Part shown: one piece after another, positions 11,736-23,525 of the stretch
How positions within the stretch are numbered: the stretch's first letter is position 1
How the letters are laid out: each line of letters begins with the position of its first letter
Assembly: GCA_026018925.1 (NCBI GenBank)
Contig: JAKSZU010000007.1
Span: 99,597,501 to 99,661,500, forward strand
Length of the DNA: 64,000 nucleotides
Origin: Tupaia tana
Lineage: Eukaryota; Chordata; Mammalia; Scandentia; Tupaiidae
Direction of reading: 5' to 3'
Notes under the pieces: generated by a model
Seen by the model: only the letters and a program-made list of their open reading frames with translations
Told to the model about the DNA's origin: nothing
Database searches by the model: none
Made by a program: the position numbers and the translations under genes

Positions 11736-12324
11736 AATGGCATATGTCAAGTGCAATCTTAAGTGTTATTTCCTCCACAGCTTGCTGCCTCTACTCAAAG
11801 AGTTCTTTAATTTCCTTGAAAACAGAGATTGCTAATGTAAAGGTCTCAAAAGATGTGTTTATATCACTAACTTCTAACTGAAATTTGGCATTTTTAAATG
11901 ATAAATATTGGCAAAAAATACTATCAGATTTCAGAATATTTGTAACTTTGTCACCGATAGAAATTGCGTGTTCTCGAGATTTCAAGGATGTCTCAAATGC
12001 CTTGAAATATCATTTGTGTTCCTCTCTACATGGAAACCATGGCTGTTGTTAGGCTCAGGGCCAGTCTTCCCTCTGATACTCTAATAAGGGGTGTATATAT
12101 TAGTATATCACAAATACGTTAATGTTTGATAACTGCAGTTTGACAGAATTTCCCTCTCTCTTTTGTAATCTGTGTGATTTATTTTATGAATTTGAAACAT
12201 TATTGAGGACAGTCCATGGGTCTTGGTTTAGAAATGCTGAGAGCCCCTGCTCCAAGGTATACATTAGAGGTAGCTTTCCTTTTTTATTCTTTAAAATTCA
12301 TACTGATTTTTACTCTACAGATTA

Positions 12325-15300
12325 GTTAAGCTTTTAAAATTATAATTTATTTTATACATCAATCACTGTATATTAGTTAGCTTGTAAAGTGATTTTACCC
12401 AACATGAAAACACTTCACACCAGCCCAGTTGAGCCTACCATGCACGCTATCATCAACAGGTAATAACCATTTCTGTGTCCCACAAATGTCCTGCCTCTCT
12501 ATTTTGTCTCTAATTTCCCTCTTTATGCTCTTCCCCTCTTTCACCTTCCTTCCACATTATTCCCAGTGTCCATAACTATTTTCAATGCTTTTATATCCTC
12601 CAATCTTTCAGTCTCTACACAGAGTATGGACGGTCAGTATATGTTAAATGAAGACATGCAATGTCTCTCTTTCATAGCCTGGCTTGTTTCATTCAGCAAT
12701 AAATCTTCCATATTCATCTACTTTCTATCAAATGCCAGGGTCTTTTTTGTATTGTTGTTTTGTTTTTTGTTTTGTTTTGTTTTGTTTTTTGGCTGAATAG
12801 TATTCCAGAGTATATGTGCCACATATTTTGAATCCATTCTTCTGTTGGTGGACATTTGGGTTGGTTCCATATCTTAGCAATTGTGAATTATGCTGTAACA
12901 AACACAGATGTGCAAGCAATTTTCTAAATGAGCATTCTTCTGTGCTTTGGGTAGATATCCAGGAGTAGAATTGCTGGGTCATATGGTAGTTCTATTTGTA
13001 GGTCTTTGAGGAAACTTCATGTTGTTCTCCACAATGGCTAGACCAATTTACATTCCTATCAACAGTGTAGGAGAGTTCCCCTTTCACCACATCCCTGACA
13101 ATATTTATTATTTTTATTTCTTTTAATGTTCACCATTTTGAATGGGGTTAGGAAATATCACATTGTGGTTTTGATCTTCATCTCCCTTATGATGAGGGAT
13201 ATTGAGCATTTTTTCATACACTTTTTGGCTGTTTGTCTTCCTTAGTGAGTTGTTTGTTTAGCTCATTGTCTCATTTTTTAATTGGGCGATCATTTTTGTT
13301 TTCAGGTAAGCCATTTGAGTTCTCTGTGAATTCTGGTTATCAATCACCTTATCTGAGGCACAGTTTACAAAAATATTCTCCCATTTCGAGGATTGTTGAT
13401 TCACACTAATTTCTATGTCTTTTGCTGTGCAGAAGCTTCTTAATCTGATGTAATCCCACTTGTCTATTTTTTGGGACTATAGCCTTTGCTTTGGGGGGTC
13501 TTATTTAAGAAGTCTTTGCCTACTCCAATGTCTCCCAGAGTTTCCTCAGTGTTTCTCATCAGTAGTTTTATAGTTTGAGCTCTTAGGCTTAGATCTTTTA
13601 TCCATTTTGAGTTGATTTTTGTTAATAGTGAAAGATAGGGATTCGATTTCATCTTTCTGCAGGTAGATACCCAGTTTCCATCATCATTTGCTAAAGAAGT
13701 TTTCCTTTTCATTGGTACCCTTTGTCAAAAATCAGTTGGCTGTATGTTTTGGGGTTTATTTCTGGGGTCTCTATTCTGTTCCATTGGTCCACACATCTAT
13801 TTTTATGCCAGTACCATGCTGTTTTAATTATCACAGCTTTGTAATATATTTGAGATGCACCCACTCCACTCTTCTTGCAAAGATTGCTATATTCATCAGA
13901 GATATTTGTAGTTTTCTTTTTTTATCGTGTCTTTATCTGTTTAGGGAATGAAGATGATAGGGCTTTATAAAATGAATTTGGGAGAATTTCTTCCCTTTAG
14001 ATCTTTAAAAATAATTTGAGTAAAATGGGGGTTAACTTTTCTTTAAAAGTTTTGTAGAATTCAGAAGTGAAGCCATCAAAATCTGGACTTTTCTTTGTTG
14101 GGAGGTTTTATTACTGGATCTGTCTCATTGCTTTTTATGGGTCTATTTAGGTTTTCTATGTCTCCTTGTTTTAATCTTAGTAGATTATATGTGTCCAGGA
14201 ATTTGTCCATCTTATCCAGGTTTTCTTGTTTGTTGATGTATAGTCTCTCATAGTATCCTCTAATGATGTTTTATATTTCTATTGTGTCTGTTGTAATATT
14301 GCCTGTTTCATTGTGAATTGGATTTATCTGGTTCTTTTCTCTCTTACTCTTAATTAGTCTAACTAATTGTGTGCCAATCTTGTTTGTTCTCTTCTGTCTG
14401 TCTGACTTTAGTTTTCTTGGTATAGCACTTCCTTCAGAACTTCTTGAAGAGCTAGTCTGGAATTGGTAAATTCTTTCAGGTTTTATTTATTTGAGAATGA
14501 TTTTATCTTTTCTTCTCATATGAAGGATAATCTTGTTGAGTATAGTAATCTTGGTTGAAATTGTTCTTCATTTAACACTCTGAATATATTTTCCCATTCT
14601 TTCCTTGCCTGCATTGTTTCCAATTAGAGGTCTGATGTTAGCCTGATGGGATAACCTTTGTAAGTAACTTGACACTTCTCTCTTGCCAGTTTTAGTATCT
14701 TGTATTTGTCTGTGGTTTTGGCCAATCTAGCCATGATGTGCCTTGGAGAAGATCTTCTTAGGTTGATTCTATTTGGAATCCTTTGTATTTCTTCGGTCTG
14801 GATATTTGAATGCCTCTCTAGGTTTGGCAAGTTTTCTTCAGGATTTCATGGAATAGATTATCAATGCCCTTATTATTATTTTCACCTTCTAGGATACCAA
14901 ATATCTGGGTGTTTGGGTGCTTTAATGGTATCTCATATTTCTCATATATTGTCCTCATTTTTCTTTGTTATTTTTTCAGTCTTTTTGGTTATTTTTTTCT
15001 AGGTCAGAGATCTACATTTGAGATTCAATCTTCTGTGTGATCTAATCTACTTTTAACACTTTCAAGGGAGGTTTTGATTGATGAAGGTTGTATTACAGCT
15101 TTCATCTCTAAGAATTCCATATTTTTTTATGGTGTCTATTTCTTCATTCAAATCATGGAAGGACTTCCTCATCTCCTGGAGTTCATTGTCTCTTTTCTCT
15201 TGCATCTTCTGGAGTTTTGTTGTCTCTTTTATTTTGCATCTCATTTAGTTTTGTCACTATAAATATTCTGAATTCATTATCTGACATTTCCACAAGTTCC

Positions 15301-15378
15301 ATTGTATTGTCCGTGGATGATAAATAATTGATCTTTTCTCTTAAGGGAGAGATATTTTCTTGGTTTCTCATATTTCTT
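12325..15378 (-). mobile_element. L1 retrotransposon, internally deleted
   Basis: Reading the minus strand, ORF1 remnants occupy about 15,375-14,410. They comprise a coiled-coil part and an RNA-binding C-terminal part with PRHIMARLAKTTDKYKILK and QVTYKGYPIRLTSDL. The sequence then passes directly into the reverse-transcriptase region of ORF2 (14,400-13,890), skipping the endonuclease and early RT. A second jump near 13,880 leads to the ORF2 C-terminal region and the 3' UTR ending near 12,325. Frameshifts and a TTTTG-type repeat at 12,757-12,790 show it is dead. Order and orientation match standard placental L1. Confidence 0.88.
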
Positions 15379-15557
15379 TTTTTTTAATTTTTTAAGAATT
15401 ATTTTATTTAACTTTATTTATTTATTTTAATTTGACCAGAGAGAGACAGAGTGATAGTGAGAGAGAGAGAGCAAGCAAGCCACCAGGTCCAGGACTCAAA
15501 TCGTGGCTGGCCATGTGGCAGTCCAGTGCCCTTAACCACCACACCACCTGCTGGCCC
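15379..15557 (-). mobile_element. SINE family T inside L1
   Basis: T-rich tail at the left; body CCACCAGGTCCAGGACTCAA; head ending CACCACCTGCTGGCCC at the right. Shortened body. Confidence 0.85.
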
Positions 15558-16130
15558 TGGTTTTTCTTACTTCTTGTGCTTCTATGATGGTGTTTGAAGC
15601 CTTCAAAGGCATGTGTGGGGGGATGGGGAGTGATTGGTGATTTCTCTGCTGCTCTGTCTCCCTGATGCTCACCTAGCAATTTGCACTGTTGTCTCTGGAC
15701 CTGGATAATTCAAAGGCCTCTCAGTTTCTAGAAAACAAGTACACCTGGGGCTGAGCTGCTGAGTTTCAACTGAGTAAGACAGAAGCAGCACACAGCACAC
15801 TTCAAGAAACGATGAAGTCTGAGAGTTCAAAGGCATGTGGGGGAAGGGATGAGCCAGAGTCTCTCTGCAGCTCAGCCTCTCTGCTGCTCATGCTTACTGT
15901 GCAGCCAGTCTCGTCACTAGGGTGATGTCCCAATGGCTGAGGGAGTGGGAAAAAGAGGGATTCTTCAAGTCTCGGTTAACACTCCCGAGAGGTCAAGTGT
16001 TGGGGGGGAAGGAGCCATGGTCTCTGCAGGTCCATTTCCTTCCCTCTCACCATGCAGCCAGGTCTGTCACTGGGGCTGATGTCCCAAAAGTGTGGGGAGA
16101 GAAGAAAGGAAAGATACTCAGAGGTATTTT
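15558..16130 (-). mobile_element. Probable L1 5' UTR, two imperfect tandem segments
   Basis: Lies where the L1 5' end should be. It contains a repeated block: one copy about 15,860-15,930 and one about 16,020-16,090 share CAGCC..GTC.TCACT.GGG.TGATGTCCC. Assignment is by position and internal repetition, not by a recognised consensus. Confidence 0.4.
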
Positions 16131-16303
16131 TTCTTTTAAAGAATAATTTATTCATTCATTTTAATTTGACCAGAGAGAGACACACAGAGAGAGAGAGAGC
16201 GAGGGGGGTGTGGGAAGTGAGATATAAGCCACCAGGACTCAAGCCATGGTCAGTCATGCAGGAGTGTCCAGTGCCTTAACCACCACGTCACCTGCTGGTC
16301 CCC
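16131..16303 (-). mobile_element. SINE family T
   Basis: Antisense copy very similar to 15,379-15,557, from TTAATTTGACCAGAGAGAGA to CACCTGCTGGTCCC. The shared shortened body defines a subfamily. Confidence 0.85.
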
Positions 16304-17069
16304 GAGCAGTATCTTTTCTTATAGATGGGGCTGGGATGTGGAGAGAGCAGCTGATTTGATCAGCTTATTCTTCCATGATCCCCAGAGCAACGCACCCTCA
16401 GGAAGGAGCTCAGCAACTGGCGTCTCTCCAGATACTGGGGAAGGCTTGGCCCCTGCGGTGCTGGCTGGTCATTCGGGAGCCTGGTTCTGACACATGAGTT
16501 CCTGGTGGGCTGTGGTATCTGGGCAAGTTGGAACCTTTGGCTTGTTGGCTCTTAAGCTGGGGTTATGAGGCTCAGTGTCCAGCCATACTCTTCGACTCCC
16601 ACACCGCTTCCACTTAGCGCTGGGGAGCATCCTCAGACCACATGGGAGAAGACGCCTTGAGGGCAAGGACTTGCCTGAGACCCCACCTGGTGGCACGGCT
16701 TGGGAAGGAGCCCAGATCACCAACCCCCTAGTAAAATGCCACTCTGTCACCACTGCGTGGCCTTCCGCAGAAACAACTGCTGCCTGCCACTTCCTCCGCA
16801 AGGGCACCATCCCTCCAGTGACTGTCAGCCTACTCCACATGGCTGCTCACAACCCTGACAACAGGCGGCCTCAGGCAAGCTACTGCTGCAGCGACTCGGG
16901 ACTGCCACAGATCAACTAGCTGACCTGGGACAGCCCCCCCGACCTTTACTTTTGCATCTAAGAATGGGGATAATATCAATCGTGCCTGTGTGTATGAAAA
17001 TGATTAAGACGATCATGAATGCTTTTGTGGAATTACAAAGTGCTTCATAAAATGTCACTTGGTAGACTC
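16304..17069. other. No gene seen
   Basis: Follows the L1 and may include more of its 5' UTR; two overlapping ORFs of 114-123 codons on opposite strands have no motif. Confidence 0.4.
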
Positions 17070-17340
17070 TCCATCCTCATGGCCTACTGGTTAAGAGAGC
17101 CAGATCCCACATGGCAGATAGCAGTTCAAAATCTGGCCCCGGAGGCTGTAAAACACTCGAGGCACGTACGTACGTGTGCCCCCAGTCTACTTCCTGTGGA
17201 TGGGGAGATGGAGGTGGAGGGATTGCGGAGTGACCATGCCCCATTGAGGGTACTTTCTCTCCCTCTCTCTTCTCTGTTTCTCTCTGACAAACGCACTTGC
17301 TCTCCAGCAAACTTCTTTTTAAAAGAAACGTTAAGCATAC
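17070..17340 (+). mobile_element. SINE family T, old copy
   Basis: Degenerate head, B-box-like AGTTCAAAATCTGG, body CGTGTGCCCCCAGTCTAC, and CAGCAAACTTCTTTTTAAAA at the tail. Confidence 0.7.
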
Positions 17341-17439
17341 TGTTTTGCAAATAATAGATGCCCAGATGTAATTTTTGGAGAAAGGATTGACTTTTTAAAA
17401 ATTCGATGGGGTAATAAGAGCTGGAAACCACTGAATCTT

Positions 17440-17705
17440 ACAGACTGGCCCTGTAATACAGTGGTGAAGCACTACGCAGAGGAGGTCAGATACCACATTG
17501 CCAAGTAGGGTTCGAATCCCAGCCTTAGTGCTGACACCCCAGATACATGCTCATGTGCTCAGGGTCCTGACGAGATGGAGAATTGGAGGACAGAGAACTG
17601 CAGTATGACCAAGCCCCTTTGGTCATTGGGGGAGGGGTCCTCTCTCTCTTGCTCTTTCTCTGTCTCCCATGTTGCTTTCTCTCCATTGTAAATAAAATGT
17701 AAAAT
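17440..17705 (+). mobile_element. SINE family T, old copy
   Basis: Head CTGGCCCTGTAATACAGTGG, B-box GGTTCGAATCCCAG, body and CTCTCTCTTGCTCTTTC run, ending in an AATAAAATG tail. Confidence 0.75.
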
Positions 17706-18429
17706 GTTAAAGTTCTATGCAAACATCATGTTTTTCCAGTTTTTTCTCTAGTCAGAAGCACCATGCTGCAGAGTTGAGTGAACAGACCGGATGGAAAGCA
17801 GTCCCTGGGGCATCCCCACCCTCCTCTCCCTGACGGGTGTACTGTCCACCGGCACTTCCTGACTCCGCACACAGCTCTCAGGCCCACCTCCCGGCAGGCG
17901 GAGCCCCTGGAACTGAGTCACACACAGCTCCTCAGAGGCCGTGTAACACGGGGCGGGGAGCAGAGCCTCTGTGACCTGACCCTCCGGTTCTACCCGCCCG
18001 CAGCCTCCGGTCCAGGCAGAGGCAATGCTAGAATCCAGACACAGTACCCATCCTACCCATCCTCCTTTCTTCTTTCAAAACTTCTTTTGAGCAAAGAAGT
18101 ACTTGGTTTTAACATAAATAGAGAACTAAAATACCCAGTTAGGATGTTGTGGGTTTTTTTTTTTTTCCTACAGATGTTAATTATTAGTTGAAAAATGATA
18201 AAAGGAAATGTTTAAAGGGATTTAACACAGGATTAATTAAACACACCTGGGCATATAGCATCACTCAGCTGTGAAAAAGGATCTAACACAGCTCTCCAGC
18301 CTGGAATCCTAGGAGTTCATACTTGAAGGTAGACAGTTAAGGGTGAAAAGACCTCTAACTCTTCCAATTAGGACCTTCCTGGAGATGTGGGTGTTACTTT
18401 TTAAAAGGATTTTGTACAACACATAATTT
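17706..18429. other. No gene or clear repeat seen
   Basis: Unique-looking; one T run near 18,155. Confidence 0.5.
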
Positions 18430-18540
18430 TTCTTTGCATCATATCACTGAGTCTCATAACAGCCTGTGGGAGGCATGGAATTATACCCATTAATACAGAT
18501 GAAGAAACTAGAGTCTGATGAATGAAATCACTGCTTACGG
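18430..18540 (-). repeat. MIR-like fragment, antisense
   Basis: TTATACCCATTAATACAGAT GAAGAAACTAGAGTC resembles the antisense MIR/L2-type stretch. Confidence 0.4.
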
Positions 18541-18544
18541 CTCT

Positions 18545-18990
18545 CTGGCCAGAGTATGTACTGCCTACTGCTGCATAACAAATCAGCCCAGCACGTACGA
18601 GCTTAAAGCAGCGAACATGGACTGCTCCACAGTCCTGCAGCCCATGCATCAGGCACTGTTGAGTTGGTGTCTCTGCTACAAGGTCTCCCATGAGGTTCAG
18701 TCCAGCTGGTGCTAAAGGCCCACCTTGGGGTCAATGCTCCCAAACAGATTCACTGGCTGTGGGCGGGGGCCGCTCTCACATGCCTGCCATGTGGGCTCCT
18801 CCCTGGGGCACTCGCTGCAGGTGGCTGGCTTCCCTGGGAGTCCGTGAGCTCCCAGCACTGAGTCGCTGCCGGGTCACAGCATACCTCACAAATGGTGCCC
18901 ATCGTTTCTGCCGTTTCCGCTCAGGAGAAACGTCCTTTGAGTCGAGCCACTGAGGGGAGGGGACATGGAGGACACGGTGCAGGATGCAGT
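18545..18990 (+). repeat. Possible ancient LTR-like repeat
   Basis: TACTGCTGCATAACAAATCA, GCTTAAAGCAGCGAACATGG and CACATGCCTGCCATGTGGGC lie in the same order as in an abundant old mammalian repeat that I cannot name securely. Confidence 0.3.
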
Positions 18991-20224
18991 GCTGCGGGGC
19001 CACTTCAGAGGCTGCAGCTAGTGGTGGCGGGTCAGGGCTCTTCTGATACATCATGCTGCTTCAGCCAGGGTCCATGGGATCCTCAAGTCACCAGCACGTG
19101 TTTCAGGAGGTGTTCTCGACACCAGCAGCGCAGACGGAGAAGATGTGGCCTGAAGGACCGTGCAGCAGATGAGTCCCAGCCTGGGCAGTGCCGGTGCACC
19201 GGGGCAGAGGCTGTGCTGGAAGAGAGCAGGCAGCACGTGGAGAGCTCCCGCGAGGCCCACAGTCCAGCCCCACGGCGCATCCCAGAGAGAAGGGAAGGCA
19301 GACTGAGGGCCGGCAGGACAGGGGAAGTGGGAAGGCCATCCCTGTGTCTACACCAGGCAGCATGAGAGATCATCACTTGTCCTACAAAATGCAGACGGTG
19401 GGGCAGGGCTGCTAGGGGCAGCAGCTGGCATGGGCCGGGAACCTGCCATGCGCAGTAGCTGTCACTCTGACACAGGACACCCAGGAGCCTCTAGTACACC
19501 CACACTTGAAGTTAGGTGTATGAAACCACTGTCTCTGAGGGTGGGTCTGGGCGCTAGTGTGTTTTAAATCCCTCTAGGTGGCCCCAGGATGGTGTCAGCG
19601 TGAGAAATACTGGCTCGATCATGAAAGAGCCATATAGACTATCTGAGAAGTTTATGTTCTTTTCTCGAGAATACCGGGGACCGGATGAGGTTCGTGTTGT
19701 AGAAATACCATCCTACAGGGGCAGTCGGGAAGGCGGATAAAGGAGAAGAAACTGGAACACACTGTTACGGCAACACCCAGATCAGGACCCACGAGGCTGG
19801 GGTGGAAGCGAGACAGCAGCGGTGAAGACACGGGGAAGAGGCCGATTTGGGGATCAGAGTCATTTCACTAACTGCATGCAGGAGGCCACGGTGGGGAGGT
19901 GACCGCAGTCCATCTGGGAGGGCCATGTCAGTGGGGACGGCCGACTAGACAGAGAGGATTAAGAGATGAGAATGAAGGAGAGAGCCCTGAGCAGAGTTGT
20001 AATTAAGGGGTCGGCAGGGGAAGGGTAAAGGCAGTGGCACCCAAGGCAGAGGAGGGGACAGGCGTGAACACTGAGGAGGGGTCGCGGGTGACCCTCTCTG
20101 GGTAACAGTTACGCATCAGCAGGCTTTCACAACTCTTCAGTGACGAAATGTTTAGCAATAAATAGGAGGACAACCCTGATTTACACAATAAGGGCACGGG
20201 GGTTTCACAAATCTGAGGGCACAG
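18991..20224. other. No gene seen upstream of the minisatellite
   Basis: GC-rich to about 19,440. A diverged stretch at 19,515-19,612 (TTTTAAATCCCTCTAGGTG...GAGAAATACTGG) resembles the end of an old hAT element. Confidence 0.4.
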
Positions 20225-23163
20225 AGAGAAGACCGCAGCCATTGCGCACCCGTACCCAGGAGGGAAGACAGCAGCCACTGTGCACCAGTACCCAGGAGAG
20301 AAGACGGCAGCCACTGTGCACCAGTACCCAGGAGGGAAGACGGCAGCCACTGTGCACCAGTACCCAGGAGGGAAGACGGCAGCCGCTGTGCACCAGTACC
20401 CAGGAGGGAAGACGGCAGCCACTGTGCACCAGTACCGAGGAGGGAAGACGGCAGCCACTGTGCACCAGTACCCAGGGGGGGAAGACGGCAGCCACTGTGC
20501 ACCAGTACCCAGGAGGGAAGACGGCAGCCGCTGTGCACCAGTACCCAGAAGGGAAGACGGCAGCCACTGTGCACCAGTACCCAGGGGGGAAGACGGCAGC
20601 CGCTGTGCACCAGTACCGAGGAGGGAAGACGGCAGCCGCTGTGCACCAGTACCCAGGGGGGAAGACGGCAGCCGCTGTGCACCAGTACCCAGGGGGGAAG
20701 ACGGCAGCCGCTGTGCACCAGTACCCAGGGGGGAAGACGGCAGCCGCTGTGCACCAGTACCCAGGGGGGAAGACGGCAGCCGCTGTGCACCAGTACCCAG
20801 GGGGGAAGACGGCAGCCCCTGTGCACCAGTACCCAGGGGGGAAGACGGCAGCCGCTGTGCACCAGTACCCAGGGGGGAAGACGGCAGCCGCTGTGCACCA
20901 GTACCCAGGGGGGAAGACGGCAGCCGCTGTGCACCAGTACCCAGGGGGGAAGACGGCAGCCGCTGTGCACCAGTACCCATGGGGGAAGACGGCAGCCGCT
21001 GTGCACCAGTACCCAGGGGGGAAGACGGCAGCCGCTGTGCACCAGTACCCAGGGGGGAAGACGGCAGCCGCTGTGCACCAGTACCCAGGGGGGAAGACGG
21101 CAGCCGCTGTGCACCAGTACCCAGGGGGGAAGACGGCAGCCGCTGTGCACCAGTACCCAGGGGGGAAGACGGCAGCCGCTGTGCACCAGTACCGAGGTGG
21201 GAAGACGGCAGCCGCTGTGCACCAGTACCGAGGAGGGAAGACGGCAGCCGCTGTGCACCAGTACCGAGGAGGGAAGAAGGCAGCCGCTGTGCACCAGTAC
21301 CCAGGAGGGAAGACGGCAGCCGCTGTGCACCAGTACCCAGGGGGGAAGACGGCAGCCACTGTGCACCAGTACCAAGGAGGGAAGAAGGCAGCCGCTGTGC
21401 ACCAGTACCCAGGAGGGAAGAAGGCAGCCACTGTGCACCAGTACCGAGGAGGGAAGACGGCAGCCACTGTGCACCAGTACCCAGGGGGGAAGACGGCAGC
21501 CGCTGTGCACCAGTACCCAGGAGGGAAGACGGCAGCCGCTGTGCACCAGTACCCAGGAGGGAGCAGCCACTGTGCACCAGTACCCAGGAGGGAAGACGGC
21601 AGCCACTGTGCACCAGTACCCAGGAGGGAAGACGGCAGCCACTGTGCACCAGTACCCAGGGGGGAAGACGGCAGCCACTGTGCACCAGTACCGAGGAGGG
21701 AAGAAGGCAGCCGCTGTGCACCAGTACCCAGGAGGGAAGAAGGCAGCCGCTGTGCACCAGTACCCAGGAGGGAAGACGGCAGCCACTGTGCACCAGTACC
21801 GAGGAGGGAAGACGGCAGCCGCTGTGCACCAGTACCCAGGGGGGAAGACGGCAGCCGCTGTGCACCAGTACCCAGGGGGGAAGACGGCAGCCGCTGTGCA
21901 CCAGTACCCAGGAGGGATGACGGCAGCCGCTGTGCACCAGTACCCAGGAGGGAAGATGGCAGCCGCTGTGCACCAGTACCCAGGAGGGAGCAGCCACTGT
22001 GCACCAGTACCCAGGAGGGAAGACGGCAGCCACTGTGCACCAGTACCCAGGAGGGAAGACGGCAGCCACTGTGCACCAGTACCCAGGAGGGAAGACGGCA
22101 GCCACTGTGCACCAGTACCGAGGAGGGAAGACGGCAGCCACTGTGCACCAGTACCCAGGAGGAAAGACGGCAGCCACTGTGCACCAGTACCCAGGGGGGA
22201 AGACGGCAGCCACTGTGCACCAGTACCGAGGAGGGAAGAAGGCAGCCGCTGTGCACCAGTACCCAGGGGGGAAGAAGGCAGCCGCTGTGCACCAGTACCC
22301 AGGAGGGAAGACGGCAGCCACTGTGCACCAGTACCGAGGAGGGAAGACGGCAGCCGCTGTGCACCAGTACCCAGGGGGGAAGACGGCAGCCGCTGTGCAC
22401 CAGTACCCAGGGGGGAAGACGGCAGCCGCTGTGCACCAGTACCCAGGAGGGATGACGGCAGCCGCTGTGCACCAGTACCCAGGAGGGAAGACGGCAGCCA
22501 CTGTGCACCAGTACCCAGGAGGGAAGACGGCAGCCGCTGTGCACCAGTACCGAGGAGGGAAGACGGCAGCCGCTGTGCACCAGTACCCAGGAGGGAAGAC
22601 GGCAGCCGCTGTGCACCAGTACCCAGGAGGGAAGAAGGCAGCCGCTGTGCACCAGTACCCAGGAGGGAAGACGGCAGCCACTGTGCAACAGTACCGAGGA
22701 GGGAAGACGGCAGCCACTGTGCACCAGTACCCAGGAGGGAAGATGGCAGCCGCTGTGCACCAGTACCCAGGAGGGAAGAAGGCAGCCGCTGTGCACCAGT
22801 ACCGAGGAGGGAGCAGCCACTGTGCACCAGTACCCAGGAGGGAAGATGGCAGCCACTGTGCACCAGTACCCAGGAGGGAAGACGGCAGCCGCTGTGCACC
22901 AGTACCCAGGGGGGAAGACAGCAGCCGCTGTGCACCAGTACCCAGGAGGGAAGACGGCAGGCGCTGTGCACCAGTACCCAGGGGGGAAGACGGCAGCCGC
23001 TGTGCACCAGTACCCAGGAGGGAAGACGGCAGCCGCTGTGCACCAGTACCCGGGAGGGAAGATGGCAGCCGCTGTGCACCAGTACCCAGGGGGGAAGACG
23101 GCAGCCGCTGTGCACCAGTACCCAGGAGGGAAGACGGCAGCCGCTGTGCACCAGTACCAAGAA
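20225..23163. repeat. Minisatellite, about 81 copies of a 36-bp unit
   Basis: The unit reads GAAGACGGCAGCCGCTGTGC followed by ACCAGTACCCAGGGGG. About 81 copies run head to tail over 2.94 kb, with degenerate copies at each edge. Three units are shortened to 31 bp (at 21,561, 21,988 and 22,811), and one near 20,470 is 37 bp. Because 36 is a multiple of 3 and the unit has no stop in any of the six frames, ORFs of up to about 1,000 codons appear on both strands. They shift frame at each odd-length unit and have no start, splice or domain evidence. Each full unit has two or more CpGs, and most unit variants are CpG-to-TpG or CpA changes. Confidence 0.97.
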
Positions 23164-23274
23164 GGACTCGCTCCAGAGCTAGGCTGCCACCACCTGCCAG
23201 GAGGGCATCCAGCCCCCACAGGAATGCTAAGTTTCGTTTCTCTTAGCCAGCAGGAAGGAGGGAATGCATGAGGT

Positions 23275-23525
23275 TTTGTTTTGCTTTGCTTTCTGAGTTT
23301 AACTTTACCTCTAGGAGCGAGAGAGACAGAAATGGAGGCAGAGACAGAGACAGCACCCCCAAGAAGCTCCTGATGCTGATAGCCCCAGCCTCAGCCATAG
23401 GGTCATGGGAATGTGCCTGCTGGGCTCGGGGAGGCCTCCACACTTGAACCAGGAACCTTCCCATTGGGATTGCCTTGCAGTGGCACATTTTAACTCTGCA
23501 CCACCACCTGGGCCCAGGAAATGGA
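23275..23525 (-). mobile_element. SINE family U, minus orientation
   Basis: The reverse complement starts GGGCCCAGGTGGTGGTGCAG, has B-box GGTTCAAGTGTGGAGG and a CTCTGTCTCT run, and ends in a GCAAAGCAAAAC tail. Abuts the minisatellite by about 110 bp. Confidence 0.7.

Noticed and set aside
12325-15378. Multi-exon gene from the many ORFs
   Set aside because: The ORFs on both strands are pieces of L1 ORF1/ORF2 or their antisense.
18892-19365. 157-codon + ORF with minus-strand ORFs opposite
   Set aside because: GC-rich DNA with open frames on both strands and no recognisable motif.
20225-23163. CRISPR-like direct repeats
   Set aside because: The 36-bp unit length is CRISPR-like, but there are no spacers, the units abut directly, and the genome is mammalian.
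20003-23246. Very long ORFs (up to 1,004 codons) on both strands
   Set aside because: All arise from the stop-free 36-bp minisatellite; they overlap each other in every frame and shift frame at odd-length units.
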